The translations under genes were made by a program, and so were the position numbers. Source: Ophryocystis elektroscirrha (Eukaryota > Apicomplexa > Conoidasida > Neogregarinorida > Ophryocystidae). Taken from it: DNA of 64,000 nt. The stretch is from the NCBI GenBank assembly GCA_030141585.1, contig JAQIFP010000039.1:1-64000 (forward strand), given 5' to 3'. Under the pieces are notes generated by a model. That model was not told the DNA's origin and did not search any database. It was given only the letters and a program-made list of their open reading frames with translations. Positions 36,802 through 48,971 of this stretch are shown here, one piece after another; position 1 is the first letter of the stretch; the number at the start of each line of letters is the position of its first letter.

Positions 36802-37498
36802 CAAATATACCAGAAGTATCGACTTCAAAAATACTAGGCTTCAAAGTTTTTCCATACGTGTGAAGATATGCTACAATATTATTTGCAAAAATGTGACAGA
36901 GCTGAGAGTTCTTTGAGTAGCAGATACCTGCGAAAGAGGAATTACAGAAAGTACACAAAGCGGATACTAAACCAGATAATATTCTTTCAAAGCAATATGA
37001 TTCATAAGTTGAATGATTTATATGCGTCGGAAACAATAATCCATGGCATGACTGTAACTCGAGGGAAAAAAGTTGAGGAGACAACAGAAGGAAATCACAT
37101 GTAATAGATGACAAATGACGTATGCGCTGAAGCGTGTCGAATTGAGCTATTTTATCTATTTGCCGTTCAGTTAACGGAGAAGTGAAATATATATAATAGC
37201 TGAAAAATAACTGCAATTGTAAAAGTTTTTCCAACAGCTTAAAACTTTCCTTTGTTGGCCTTAAAATACAAATAGCCGGTAAAAACTTTGTTGTGTTATC
37301 TAATTGTTCTTTTCCAGTATTTGTTACATCAGATATATTTAGCACACTAATCACAGCCAATTCCAGCAGCTCTGTTTGCGTAATCAATACACTTAAGATC
37401 CCTGTCGTTTCTAGGTCTAATATCAATATTTTGCTTCCACTTATGTTACTAAATATAGATTTTATAGGTGTTTGAAAAACTGTATAATTTGTTTCCAT
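35100..37498 (-). CDS. VPS45: VPS45, Sec1/Munc18-family SNARE regulator
   Basis: SM protein controlling SNARE assembly at the trans-Golgi and endosomes. Two exons (37498-36811 and 36295-35100) give 627 aa, near the usual 570-600. Exon 1 carries SKILILDLETTGILSVLITQ, which matches MDKETTGIVSVVYTQ of VPS45, then AICILRPTKESF and SYYIYFTSPLTERQIDKIA. Exon 2 has SSVLCIIDRREDVITPLILP, WTYEAMIHEFFTID, and near the end NIIIFIIGGATYKEI and IVLGGTTIHNSISFL, all SM hallmarks. The 515-nt intron holds a TA microsatellite at its donor end. Confidence 0.93.
36769..36800. repeat. (TA)n microsatellite in the VPS45 intron
   Basis: TA dinucleotides close to the splice donor of the single VPS45 intron (donor at 36809-36810 on the minus strand). 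Confidence 0.85.
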
Positions 37499-37754
37499 TT
37501 GTATTCAAAATTTCTTAAATAAAATAAAAAAAATCTAGCAAATATGACTATTTTACATTTTTTTTAAACTTTATGCAACAAATTCGAGCTAATTAACTTT
37601 ATTTTAAATGAAGATCAACGAACAAATTTCAGTAAAATGACACATTATATAATAAAGTATGTGTATTAAATGCAAAATTTACATGAAGCAAATTCTGATA
37701 TATTTCTAACTTGACTGGAAAAAAAAATTCAATGAAATAACTCAACATTACTGT
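37499..37754. promoter_or_regulatory. Putative bidirectional promoter, VPS45 / Cys-rich gene
   Basis: 256 bases between two divergent start codons. No specific element is recognised; T-rich and A-rich runs are present. Inferred from gene layout only. Confidence 0.35.
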
Positions 37755-38144
37755 ATGACGAAGCGGCAGCAGCCTATAACTATCGATCTATTTTGTAAAA
37801 ATAAGCGTAATGAGAGAGCTACACATTCAAAAAATATATTGCACAATTCTAAGATCTATAAAAAATCACAGATTTGCCAAATATGTCCATCTAAACTAGG
37901 TAATTAAGTAAATAAAATATAGAATTAGATTGCTTAACAAATGAATGCGAACGATGTGCTCGAAACATGTGCAAATCGTGCGCTGCTAAAACGTCTGTAT
38001 GTTACAACTGTAATCAAACAGTTTGTTTATTCTGCGCTATTAATGCGTAAGACAGTAACTAAAACATCTATAAATAGGTATAATTTATCTGAATCAATAA
38101 CGAGATGTTTGGAATGTGATGAAGATTATTCAAAGTCCTTATAG
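37755..38144 (+). CDS. Small Cys-rich, probably zinc-binding protein
   Basis: Three exons with short introns (about 29 and 31 nt) encode about 110 aa. A basic N-terminus (MTKRQQPITIDLFCKNKRNE) is followed by a dense cysteine array: CQIC, then CxxxxCERC, CKSC, CYNC, CLFC and finally CLEC. At least seven CxxC or near-CxxC pairs suggest two or three zinc sites. I do not recognise the family. TAG 38142-38144. Confidence 0.6.
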
Positions 38145-38313
38145 TTTTAATGCATTCAGCAGTTTTTATAATGCCATTAATTTTTTTCTAATAACAGAAA
38201 CGAAACGTTATTCAGCCTTTTTAACAAATTATTATACAGAAACCTCACTGAGAATCGATACAATATATAAAGTTATATTTTTTTTATAGTTGAAGTATGT
38301 GGATATTGTAAAA

Positions 38314-40040
38314 ATGGATAAAATTAAAAACATAGAGCATCAATCAGGATGCCCGTATAAATCTGTCGATGTTATCAATGGTGACTATTTGATCATTCTA
38401 ATGAGTGTATTCAGATTTTTCTGTATGCCCAGACCGCCGTTGTTCTTTATGGTGTGATTTGCATAATTGGTTCGGATACTCACCTCTAGAATTACCGCCC
38501 GAGGAATTCAAAACTTATTTTACAGGTGCATCTACTATATAACTATAACTTTACGATAATTTTTTTATTGCATGTGTGGACAATCATAAATTAAATTTTT
38601 AGAGTACACGTTCATTTGTGAAATAGTGGCATCTCAGTTTAATCATATATATACATGTGTTATATGTATTCACATGTATTAGCATAAAATAATATAATGT
38701 TACAATTGGATACACGTTATGTCTATGTATACAAAGCTTAAATTTGTATATTAATGTATATATATATGGAACATATGCATTCAATCAATAGCTAAACTAC
38801 ATATTACATAAAACTTCAAATAATTATAAAATTCGTATCAATATATGAACTGTAGACATTGCTCATGGAGGGAGTGGAATGTATGAAAAGCTTGTAGTAT
38901 TAGGGGCAAGAAGCATAGAACTTTTTTCATACGTTTATGTAAATGAACATTTTGATCCTACTGGAATTCCTTATGATCTATTAAATAACCGTTTATTACC
39001 TGAAGATTTAACAAGTTACATTTGGGTGCAAAAAAAAATAGAGCGCATAATGTCTCCTAAAGCGCTATATATATTCGGAAAATACTATTTGTCTCCTGTT
39101 CAGGTATATAACTTCAAAACTTCAACCAAATTGATTAAAATGGATTTATTAATCAATATTATATATGGTATATATGGTATTATATATGGTCTAATATTGT
39201 ATTATAAATGTATATATGTAAATAAATATGTCGTAATATTAAACGTTTATAATTTTTTTTTCTAATATAATTGATGTAAAATGATAGTTGAGCTATTTGA
39301 TATCAATTATGAATATAAAATAGAACAATATTAACACAAAATAAGAAAATTTTACTAACATTATGACAGAGTCATAATATTTTTTTAATTTATATCAGGA
39401 ATAAATATCTTCTACATAATACAAGCATATAAGTATATATAGCACTTTGTCATAAATTATATGAAGTTTGTTTTAATGTCTAGATTTATTATTTTAAAAA
39501 TTGTTCAAGTATTTCTTTATTTTAAATGAATTGAATCATAAATTTATAAACAAAAGTTTACTTTTTTCAGTCTTTACAAAATCGGTCTGCTTGTGTTCAA
39601 TATATAAAAGCTTGCGTTGGTTATGGCATTCAATTAAAACATCAAGAATCTATGAAAATATTTGAATGGATGCCTTCTCTTGTAGAACATTTATACTGGT
39701 CGGAAAGGCTTGAACTTACAGACGTTCATGAAAACAGTGATCTCATATTAGACTTGCAGAATTATTTTAGTTATGAGCGTAAGTTTCAATAATACTGCCT
39801 GATAAAAAATTCTCTTAAACATTAAGCAATCTAGGGTAATAAAATTGACATAATGTTAGAGTCAATGAAGTTAAACCAAATTATGCTGAAAATTTTAGCA
39901 TAAAAAAAATTGTATAATATTATACATTAACGTAATAGTATGATTATACTGATAATTTAGAAAAAGGATTGATAATATCCATAGTTATATAAATTATAAT
40001 TATTATTTCAACCTAAAGAATTTTAATTTACTTTATTTCT

Positions 40041-40091
<51 letters not shown>

Positions 40092-41142
40092 TAACGTACA
40101 TGCTTCAAATAAGCATAAACAAAAGAAAGTATATTATTCAGATAATATATTTATCATTTAATTGCATAGGTTTATCTAGTAAATTATAACGCTTAGTATA
40201 TGTAAATATATTGGACAGCAAAAAATAATTTATTTTTACTATAGGAAATTTATTTCTGTATGTTTTAATAATAATGGAAATATCATATAAAAAAGTGTTT
40301 TACATATATATACATATATGTAGTTTAAATCTAATTTACAACCTAATAAAACGTTGTACATTGAACATGTGTTATAGACAATAAAATTATTCCTCGTATT
40401 CAACAACTATTGGATGATCCTTTTAATCAGCAAGTATAGCATTGTATAGTGTATATCTGGCTTCAGACTGCAGCGTCAGAAGGCCAGCAAATTATAGAGT
40501 ATTTTGTATATGAATATTTTTATGGTTTAGCGGAGGTATGCAAATTTATAAATCAATTACTTTTTAGGAGCTAAATGTGGCCGAAGTAAATAAAGAAAAT
40601 TGGATTGAATCTAAAGTGAAAGAACTTCTAGAGTCGCTTGCATTTAGATTATTCGCTGGGTGCTGGATGAATTTATACGCTTTTTTCACTGTAGCCTCAA
40701 ATGATGTCGCGTAATCATTTTCGATTGAGTTTTAATAATTTAATCAGGCTTCCGGACAGTACTGTTTATGCAACTTTTTTAAAGTATTACCTTTAAATTT
40801 TTACATTTGCTAGGGCCATTATTGCTAATTGTTTTGCTATATCGCGAAAAGACACTGGATATATGTGGATGCGAGCTTTTGTTCACCGGCTAAGACAAGT
40901 AAAACTTAACTAAGCATCATATTAATTGATTTATTTTCAATATATATTACAAAACTACTTATCTATAATTAATATATAAAATCAACCTGAAATCTATCAG
41001 TAAGTAAATACGAACATCAAAGTATACCAAGGCTTAGTTAAACTGTATGAGAAATATTGCATATAAATTAAATAATTTTTAAAAATACAAAACTAATAAT
41101 TATCTGGTACTAAGTTTTTAAATACACTATTCATGCATGATA

Positions 41143-41184
<42 letters not shown>

Positions 41185-41621
41185 ACATTAAGTATTTATA
41201 TACTGATGCATTGCAATATTTTTTGTATAATCTGTTTAAATACGTAATATAAAATTTTCTGTATATAATTTCGATAACTAATTTGGCAGATTCAACTCAT
41301 GATATGTGCTCGCTATTTGGAAAGCGTATCTCAAAAAGAGTTAGTTAATGAATTAGAATACTCCAGAGAATCTGATTACTATCGTTGGAGGTATTGCTTA
41401 AATATTCTATTTTTACAATTAGTGTTTTATCCCAATTGCTACAAAAAAATAAATTTTATGGCTGGGTTATGAATGCACAACATGTTGAAGTTCTTCCAGA
41501 AGAGAAAGGTATCAGTTTAATTTTCTTGAGAATATTTGTATTATAGACTGTATTATATAGATTAATATATATCCTTAGCAAAATTCTATTATACGGAACA
41601 GTTATCCGTAGATAGAAATTA

Positions 41622-41652
<31 letters not shown>

Positions 41653-44600
41653 GAAAATATTAAACTACATATAATGTATTTTAATGTACGACATGTTTTG
41701 ATTCATACAAGTACGTGAAATGTATTAAGTCGCCGTATAAGCAAGAGTTAACTATTATAAATAAGTTCATCAAAATGTAAATTATACTTTGATACTTCAG
41801 AAGAGAATAAAAACGGTATAAGCTCTATCGCAAAAGAAACTAAGAAAGAGGAAAAAGAGGAGAAAGTAGATGAAGAAAAAAATTTAATTTCAAGAAAAAA
41901 TTATGCATCAAATTCAAGAGAAGCGTGTTTTCAGACTTTAGGATTATGTAATGATTTTTGTTCCTTACTAAAAACAAACCTTAATCCATTACCTGCACCA
42001 GCGATAATTCATCAAGTAAAACCATTTTTTTAGTCATATCTGTATATACAGAAACCGCGTTATACATGTTTTCAAGCACCGAGATCAACAGAAAATACGT
42101 TTGAATACTTTGATGTAAATAAAACTTTTCGGGCACAAAACATATCTAGAAAACCTCATGTTTTTCGAAGAAACCCCTTACGTGTTAACAAAAACAAAAA
42201 TTGTGATTTATGGCCTACAAAATTACATTTACCGGATGGAACTGAACTTTGGCGTCCACCTGGAGCTATTTTTGTCAAACACCGTCCTTTATTGAGCGAC
42301 ATAAAGAAGAAAAGAATTTCTTCACAAAAATATCGTTTAAATGTTCAGCTTCCTTTTGACAATGATGTATCTCATGGTCTAGAAAAATATGTATTATGTG
42401 ATAAAAAAAAAAATCCTTTAGTTCATGTTGAAATTGAAACTAAACAAAAAGAAAAAGCTGATATGCCATGTATATTAACAACAGTTCATCCAAATAAAGA
42501 TGCCAAACCTGTAGAACTTGAATTTGAGTTTACCCAAAACACTAAGGTAAATTACATTGCTTGAGGTGAATTATATCATGTGATTACCATATATTTAAAT
42601 AATATTATACATGGTAGTTATATTTTGAGTTGAAAAGCATAAAATATAAATAAGGGGTATTTATTATTAATTGCATATGAGTGTATAAACAAATATCATC
42701 AAAATGATTTCTTCTATATATCTATTCCAATTAACATATATGAGTTCAACTAATTGTTAATTTTGTATTCATTGTTTGGGTTTATTTTTAGGATAAAAAT
42801 GTAAAAACTAAAGTAAAAAGTGAAAATTCAAAGGAATTTGTTGTCGAACGTTGTATAGAAATAAACGGAACTAGTACATCAGAGTCTTTATCTCAAAAAG
42901 ATCAGATTGAGATAAAACAAAAAAACAATAAAACCTCTCAAAAGAATGAGAAAGAAAAACCATCTTACAATCGTGATTCAAATTTATTAAATTCAGAGCT
43001 ACTTAATGATTCCTATAATCAAGAACAAAACCCTGTATATGAAATGTATTTTTCGGACAAAGGTAGCAAGAGATACAGCCATCATACTGAGAAATATCCT
43101 AATGATTATCAAGACAAATACTTAAGAAACGGTCAGAATAATCAACAAAATTACTATGATTATCCTGAACCAGTTCAATATGATTATAATGAGCCAGATT
43201 ATTATGGAGAAGACCAACCCAACCACAACCAAATTAATTACTCAGAAAACTCTAACTACGATAATGCTAATTATAATCAAGCTTACGATAATGACGTCAA
43301 CTATAATCGAGCCAAATACAATGACGCCGATTACAATGATGCCAACTACAATGATGCCAACTACAATGATGCCAACTACAATGATGCCAACTACAATGAT
43401 GCCAACTACAATGATGCCAACTACAATGATGCCAACTACAATGATGCCAACTACAATGATGCTAACTACAATGATGCTAACTACAATGACGCTTATTACA
43501 ATGATGCCAACTACAATGGCGCCGATTATAATAACACCAATTATAATGACGCCAATTATAATGACGCCAATTATAATGACGCCAATTATAATGACGCCAG
43601 TTATAATGACACTAATTATGATGACGCTAATTACAATGACGCTAATTATAATGACGCTAATTATAATGACGCTACTTATAATGACGCCAATTATAATGAC
43701 GCTACTTATAATGACGCCAATTATAATGACGCTACTTATAATGACGCCAATTATAATGACGCTACTTATAATGACGCTACTTATAATGACGCCAACTACA
43801 ATGACGCCAACTATAATGACGCTAATTATAATGACGCCAATTATAATGACGCCAACTACAACGACGCCAACTACAATGACGCCAACTATGATGACGCCAA
43901 CTATAATGCCGCCATTTATAATGACTCCAGCTATCATGAGGCCAACTATAATGACGCCAACTATGATGACGCCAACTATAATGACGCCAACTATGATGAC
44001 GCCAACTATGATGACGCCAACTATAATGACGCCAACTATAATGACGCCAACTATGACACTAATAAATATAGATGTGATACCCACAATAATGTCAAGTATA
44101 ATGAAAGCGAATATAAGAAAAACAAATATAATTATAACCATAACAATCATCCTATTCAAATTAAAGGCGATAAAAAGAATGCCGATAGAAATATGGTCAA
44201 GAAAAAAATCAACAATCAATATGACTACGTCTATAAGTACCCCCAAAACAACCGTGTGGAAAATTTAGATCACCGTCAAAACAATGATGTATATCCTGAT
44301 TTAGATACTGAAAATTATTTGAATCAAGGGGGCAAAAGAGTAGCTGAAAATTTACCATCAAAGGAAGACAAGTATTATTACAGCAAAGCTTCCTCTTATC
44401 TGAAAGAATTACCGGTACCTTATTATTCTGACAAAGAATCAGAAATTAGCTCCGAAAATGTAAATAATTTCAAAAACCACAATGAAAAGTCGACTAATAA
44501 CAATTTTGACTACGGCAAAACACAGCGTGAACAACAGCTTACTCAGCCCTCTTATAAAGAACTTTGTCATACGCACAATAATGATGAAATAAAACCCAAA

Positions 44601-45965
44601 CAATTTACAAACTTGTACAATAAAACAGAAACCAGTAAAATACCTCATTTGATGAAACCTTCATATAAAAAAAATTATTTTTTTAAACAACCCGAACTCC
44701 TTCACAAAGTAGTTTGTAATATTTCTCATGAAAATTTGCAAAGGAAGTTTCCAAATAAGGTGAAAGCGCCCTATAAACAAGAATCTTTCAAATACAGTGG
44801 TAGATTGGAAGGCAAATACATATCGAAATATAATAACGTATCCACAAAATTTAACCCTCTACTTAAAAACACAAGAAATAGAGGAATGTTTTTTGTACCC
44901 GTGAAAAAGAGCTGTTTACATGACCTTGACACAATGCGTAGAAATGAAATAGTTAAAAGTGCAAATTACCATTCATCAAATTATACAAAAGCTGCTGATA
45001 TCAATCACGGTCGCCAAAATAAAAGCTTAAGTAATAAAATGTATTTAAATGGTACAATAAAAAAACAATTTTGTAAGACAATTGACAATAGTAAAAATGG
45101 CCTTTCTAATAAAAAATTATATTTTCCTGTCAAAGACACTTCCAAGTACAAGAAAAATTGTTATATTGATAAAAAACAGTTCCGTCAATATAAAAGTAGC
45201 CTTATTCCTTACCACATAGTAGATTTACCGAAAAAAAGTTATGTTAATGTGCAACAACCTGCATATAAACTAGACATAGTAAATAAAACAGATAGACCGT
45301 GGGTTTATATGGAACAACGAAGCATAAGTTATGAAAATCCACAAAAATACTTTCCACACAAACAAAACGATGTTTGTCCTCTAATTGAGAGTGAATACTC
45401 AAATAGTTCAAATAATAATGATGCTCCACCAAACCACGAAAAAAATAGTAATAACCACAGCGCTACATACTCAGATAAACAGACCGTCGACCATTCTGTA
45501 AACTACGATACCCGAGAACAAATTAATACTAACATTTCTCCAGAAAATAGTTTTTATTCACACGGAAAAAGCGATCACACCGAAAATAATATCTCTCTCA
45601 ATTTACCGTATTATTCCGAGGATAACAACTCACAAAATTTTGAAGGCACAACAGAAACTTTAAGTATCAATGAAAATTCACATAAATCTACCACCTGTAT
45701 ACCAAAGAAAGAAAGAAGTAATTCTGATTCAGCCAAAGAAAACACCCATCAAATTTCCAGTCAAAATTCCAATTCGATCAAACGGCCATATAATTTTTCA
45801 GAAATTGATATCACACGAGAATCTATTAATAACAATCAACATACAAAATACAGTCACAAAAAAAACATTCAATTGGGTTCTAATTTTCTAGGAGATTTAC
45901 AGTCAAAAATTGAAATCAAAAATACAAATCTGATGATACCTCCATTAAGACCATTATTTATGTAG
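38314..45965 (+). CDS. Giant lineage-specific protein with NDANY tandem repeats
   Basis: About 14 exons join in frame, probably near 1,700 residues. The first third is helical and Cys-containing (for example CPDRRCSLWCDLHNWFGYSP, LEDLTSYIWVQKKIERIM-type, SLAFRLFAGCWMNLYAFF, GYMWMRAFVHRLRQ). A KE-rich spacer follows at 41.8 kb, then a basic stretch with LPDGTELWRPPGAIFVKHRP. The last exon (from about 42,792) is disordered: acidic/Lys-rich, then about 50 NDANY pentapeptides (43.3-44.06 kb), then a long N/K/Y/S-rich tail to TAG 45963-45965. Several introns are 32-34 nt. I recognise no family. Start is uncertain: the frame is open upstream to an acceptor at 38,289, so an earlier exon may exist. 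Confidence 0.7.
40047..40086. repeat. (TA)n microsatellite
   Basis: About 20 TA dinucleotides in an intron of the giant gene. Confidence 0.9.
41145..41182. repeat. (TA)n microsatellite
   Basis: About 19 TA dinucleotides in an intron of the giant gene. Confidence 0.9.
43315..44057 (+). repeat. 15-bp coding minisatellite (NDANY)n
   Basis: About 50 copies of a 15-bp unit encoding Asn-Asp-Ala-Asn-Tyr, in frame within the giant gene. Synonymous variants are arranged in blocks: AATGATGCCAACTAC at the start, AATGACGCCAATTAT in the middle, an alternating block with Thr for Asn (GCTACTTAT) that forms a 30-bp higher-order unit, and a final block alternating NDANY with DDANY. The other two plus frames and one minus frame are also open through it because no unit contains a stop. 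Confidence 0.95.
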
Positions 45966-46501
45966 TTGCATCAAACTATTTTTTTGCACAAACTATTTTT
46001 AATCGCATATAACAATATATATCTTTAATTATTATTTGACTTATAATTCTAATTTTTGTCTAATATTTCTACAGATTGCTTTGATGTAATTTTGTAAATT
46101 TTATAATTTTTGTTTGTATATCATAGTACAACGTAGTTAGTATTTGTAAATAAAATGTTTTTATAAATAAATATAATTAATTTTTCAAGCAATTAATACA
46201 AGATGAACAATACATATTATTTATTTTTGCCGCTTATACTTACCTCAGTTTTTGATTTTGATTTGTAAAGTAAATTCATCTGGTAAAGAAGTTAAGGCAG
46301 CTTATTTTAATCTTAAAATAAACTATTTTTTCTAAAATCTGAAAGTTGAATTGAAAACCGATTAGCTTCATAATTTGTATTTTTTTGATTTTATGACATT
46401 TTTGAAAATTCATCCCACAATTATTATGTTATAGACAATACTGGTTTATATTTATCAGGTGCACAGATCCTGTTGAATATTAAACAATAAAATAAGATAA
46501 T
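45966..46501. other. Intergenic, no gene seen
   Basis: AT-rich 3' region of the giant gene and 5' region of the histone gene. Nothing exon-like found. Confidence 0.5.
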
Positions 46502-47008
46502 ATGGCTTCTAAAAGCTCAGGAAAAAATGTTCCAGCGCCACAAGCGCCAGCAAGTTCTATTAGTCGAAAGAGAACAAAAACCTTATCAAAGTCTGATCGT
46601 GCAGGATTATCTTTCCCAGTAGGACGTATATTTCGTTATCTAAAACGGGGACGTTATTCAAATCGTATAAGTGCAGGTTCTGCAGTTTACCTTGCAGCAG
46701 TATTAGAATATTTATGCGCGGAAGTGTTAGAATTGTCTGGTGACGCAGCTCGTGATCATCAAAAAACTCGTATCACCCCACGTCACATACAACTTGCCGT
46801 GAGAAATGACGAAGAACTTAATCAATTTTTAGGGGGTGTAACTATAGCAAATGGAGGTGTGTTACCACGCATACACGACGAATTAATGGCTGCTAAAGTC
46901 AAAAGAGCCAGTGGCGAAAAATCTAGTAAAGCTTCTAAATCCGGAGGACCCGATGAAACTGATAAATATGATGAAATGGACAATGACCAAGAAGATGCAG
47001 AAGAATAA
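46502..47008 (+). CDS. Histone H2A (variant-like, acidic tail)
   Basis: Intronless, 168 aa. N-tail is basic with [20 protein letters not shown]; the fold starts [18 protein letters not shown], then [40 protein letters not shown] and [15 protein letters not shown]. The NDEEL acidic patch is conserved, so it can bind nucleosome partners. It is mostly canonical H2A, but RITPRH and the PRIH end of the docking region recall H2A.Z. The C-tail is unusual: a Lys/Ser stretch followed by a very acidic end ([18 protein letters not shown]). The H2A.X SQE motif is absent. Whether this is the main H2A or a variant cannot be told from one copy. Confidence 0.95.
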   Translation: MASKSSGKNVPAPQAPASSISRKRTKTLSKSDRAGLSFPVGRIFRYLKRGRYSNRISAGSAVYLAAVLEYLCAEVLELSGDAARDHQKTRITPRHIQLAVRNDEELNQFLGGVTIANGGVLPRIHDELMAAKVKRASGEKSSKASKSGGPDETDKYDEMDNDQEDAEE

Positions 47009-47578
47009 AAATCATTATCATCTGTGTGTTTTATTTTTCATAACATAATTTAAATAAGCTAATAATTTAATATATTTTTATTAAACTATTTGCATATGCA
47101 CTTAACAATATATATGTATATTAAAGGTAATGATACTTTACCCTATGACTAATAAATAAAATTTATAAAATACCTAATGAGTTCTGATGCTATATACATC
47201 TGATTACATCAACTTTTTCTTTATTAAACATACAACACATTTTTCTTAATAGTATATATACCAAATATTATTCGATTACAATAATTCAAGTATACTTGTA
47301 TATAATATATATATATAAATATTTCTGTATATTTGAAATAAAGTTGATATATTTTAGTATAAGTATGTGTAACTATAAGAGGTGTGCCCTAAGAAATAAG
47401 ATATAATTTTCTTAAGTTTCGACTGTACATATATGTAAATAGTGATTTCTTATACATGCACATATATATGTACAAAAATATGTAATAAAAATGCATAAAT
47501 AATTAAAAGTTCTTTATAAGTTCATTATTAACGCATAATCAACCAGATTTTATTAGTCTCACAATTAAATTGTATATA
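47009..47578. other. Intergenic, no gene seen
   Basis: AT-rich, with short TA runs near 47.29-47.32 kb. No exon-like stretch and no obvious histone 3' stem-loop immediately after the H2A stop. Confidence 0.5.
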
Positions 47579-47998
47579 ATGTCTTCTGGTCATGGACCCA
47601 ATTGCGCATGTGAGCAAGATGCCGCTTTAGCGGTTAATTCTACTTGTTTATTTTCGTATATAACTAGAAATGGAATCCAAGCTCTTAATGAAAAAAAAGA
47701 AAATACGGCTGTCTATATATTCAAGTCTTTTAAAAATAGGTTTACCAACTTTGAATTGTTTTGTGAATCTGAGGATGATGACCCAGATTTAGTAAGACTC
47801 AAAAAGTCTCTTTATTTGGATAATTAATTAGATTTATACATATTTAAAAAAATTATATACCAGTGTATGTCGTTTACCAGTATTATAAACATTATATAAA
47901 AAATATTATAAAATTATTACTGCACAAAATATATAACCAAATATAATCATATGTATATATATATATATAAAGTATATATATAAATTTATATCTATAAA

Positions 47999-48039
<41 letters not shown>

Positions 48040-48969
48040 ATGTGTATATTAAACGTGTCTGAGAAATTACTAATAATATTATTTAAATATTATTTAAATA
48101 AAATAAAAAAATTCATCAGATATATACTATCAGATTATTCGAGTTCCTTTAACTAACCCTTGTAGAATAACTAGTGTAAGAATTATTGGAGGAGAAAATG
48201 GGATGATACCAAAAACTGCTTATATGTATAATACTTGTGATGAAATTGACTTTTCCAAGTAAAATCCTAGTGTTTTAATGTTTTTTAGTGTCGATAGCTA
48301 TAAAGCTGCACAAAAACTTGATTTAGTTGAAGACCCATGTGGTACTTTATTTTATCCCATTCAGGTATATAAAAAACTAAGTATAAGTAATATTACTTAT
48401 AGGGATTTACTAATGCTTCTACAATAACATTTCGATTTACTGGTGTCCTTAATGATAGCAACTCAAGATTTCGCTTGCACTATCTTGGTAAACAATTTTA
48501 TTTTACCATCATTTATATAAAATATATTTGTTAAGCATTCTCTTATAACTATATTGATGTAGAAAAATATTATTTATACAATTAATATTATATGTAAAAT
48601 ATTTTTATACATTAAATTTCAACATGTTCATATGCTAGTACAAACTGAATATCAATATGTAAAAAAATGATTAAACTCAAGTATAAATTTTATAACTGTA
48701 TAAAAACTTCGTGTAATCATTAAAATACACATATAACTTCATTTGAATATATTTAGTGAAGCGAAATGAAAAATTGCAATATGAAACAGTACAAATTATT
48801 TTAAATTAATTTTAAATACACAAAGTAAAACACTTTTCAATTAGGATTATTTGGAATAGTCTCGGGTAGCGTGAGAACTTCAGTTGTTACAGTTTACGAA
48901 AGTCAAGCAAATGTAAAAGATCATAAATTGCCTCAAGAAAGCAGCAATATCAAATATATGCAATTTTAA
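47579..48969 (+). CDS. PITH-domain protein (PITHD1-like)
   Basis: PITH domains occur in PITHD1 and at the C-terminus of TXNL1, where they bind the proteasome. ATG 47579. The N-terminus is MSSGHGPNCACEQD, like the HGHSH-CxC start of PITHD1. Exon 1 ends with FELFCESEDDDPDL; exon 2 carries RVPLTNPCRITSVRIIGGEN; later exons give DPCGTLFYPIQ, GFTNASTITFRFTGV and VVTVYESQANVKDHKLP, matching the family's VTICNYEASANPADHR. About 195 aa in five exons; no thioredoxin domain. Two introns are 31-39 nt. Stop TAA 48967-48969 is two bases from the stop of the transporter on the other strand. Confidence 0.87.
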
Positions 48970-48971
48970 GA

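Noticed and set aside
36811..37498. DLETTG motif suggesting a DEDD 3'-5' exonuclease
   Set aside because: The flanking sequence (ILRPTKESF, YYIYFTSPLTERQIDKIA) and the splice to the downstream exon show it is the N-terminus of VPS45, where LMDKETTGIVS is a family motif.
43315..44057. CRISPR-like regular array
   Set aside because: Units are contiguous without spacers and preserve a reading frame; it is a coding minisatellite.
43156..44268. Long alternative frames on both strands across 43.2-44.3 kb
   Set aside because: They are shadows of the stop-free 15-bp repeat; composition is only M/T/I or V/I/G.
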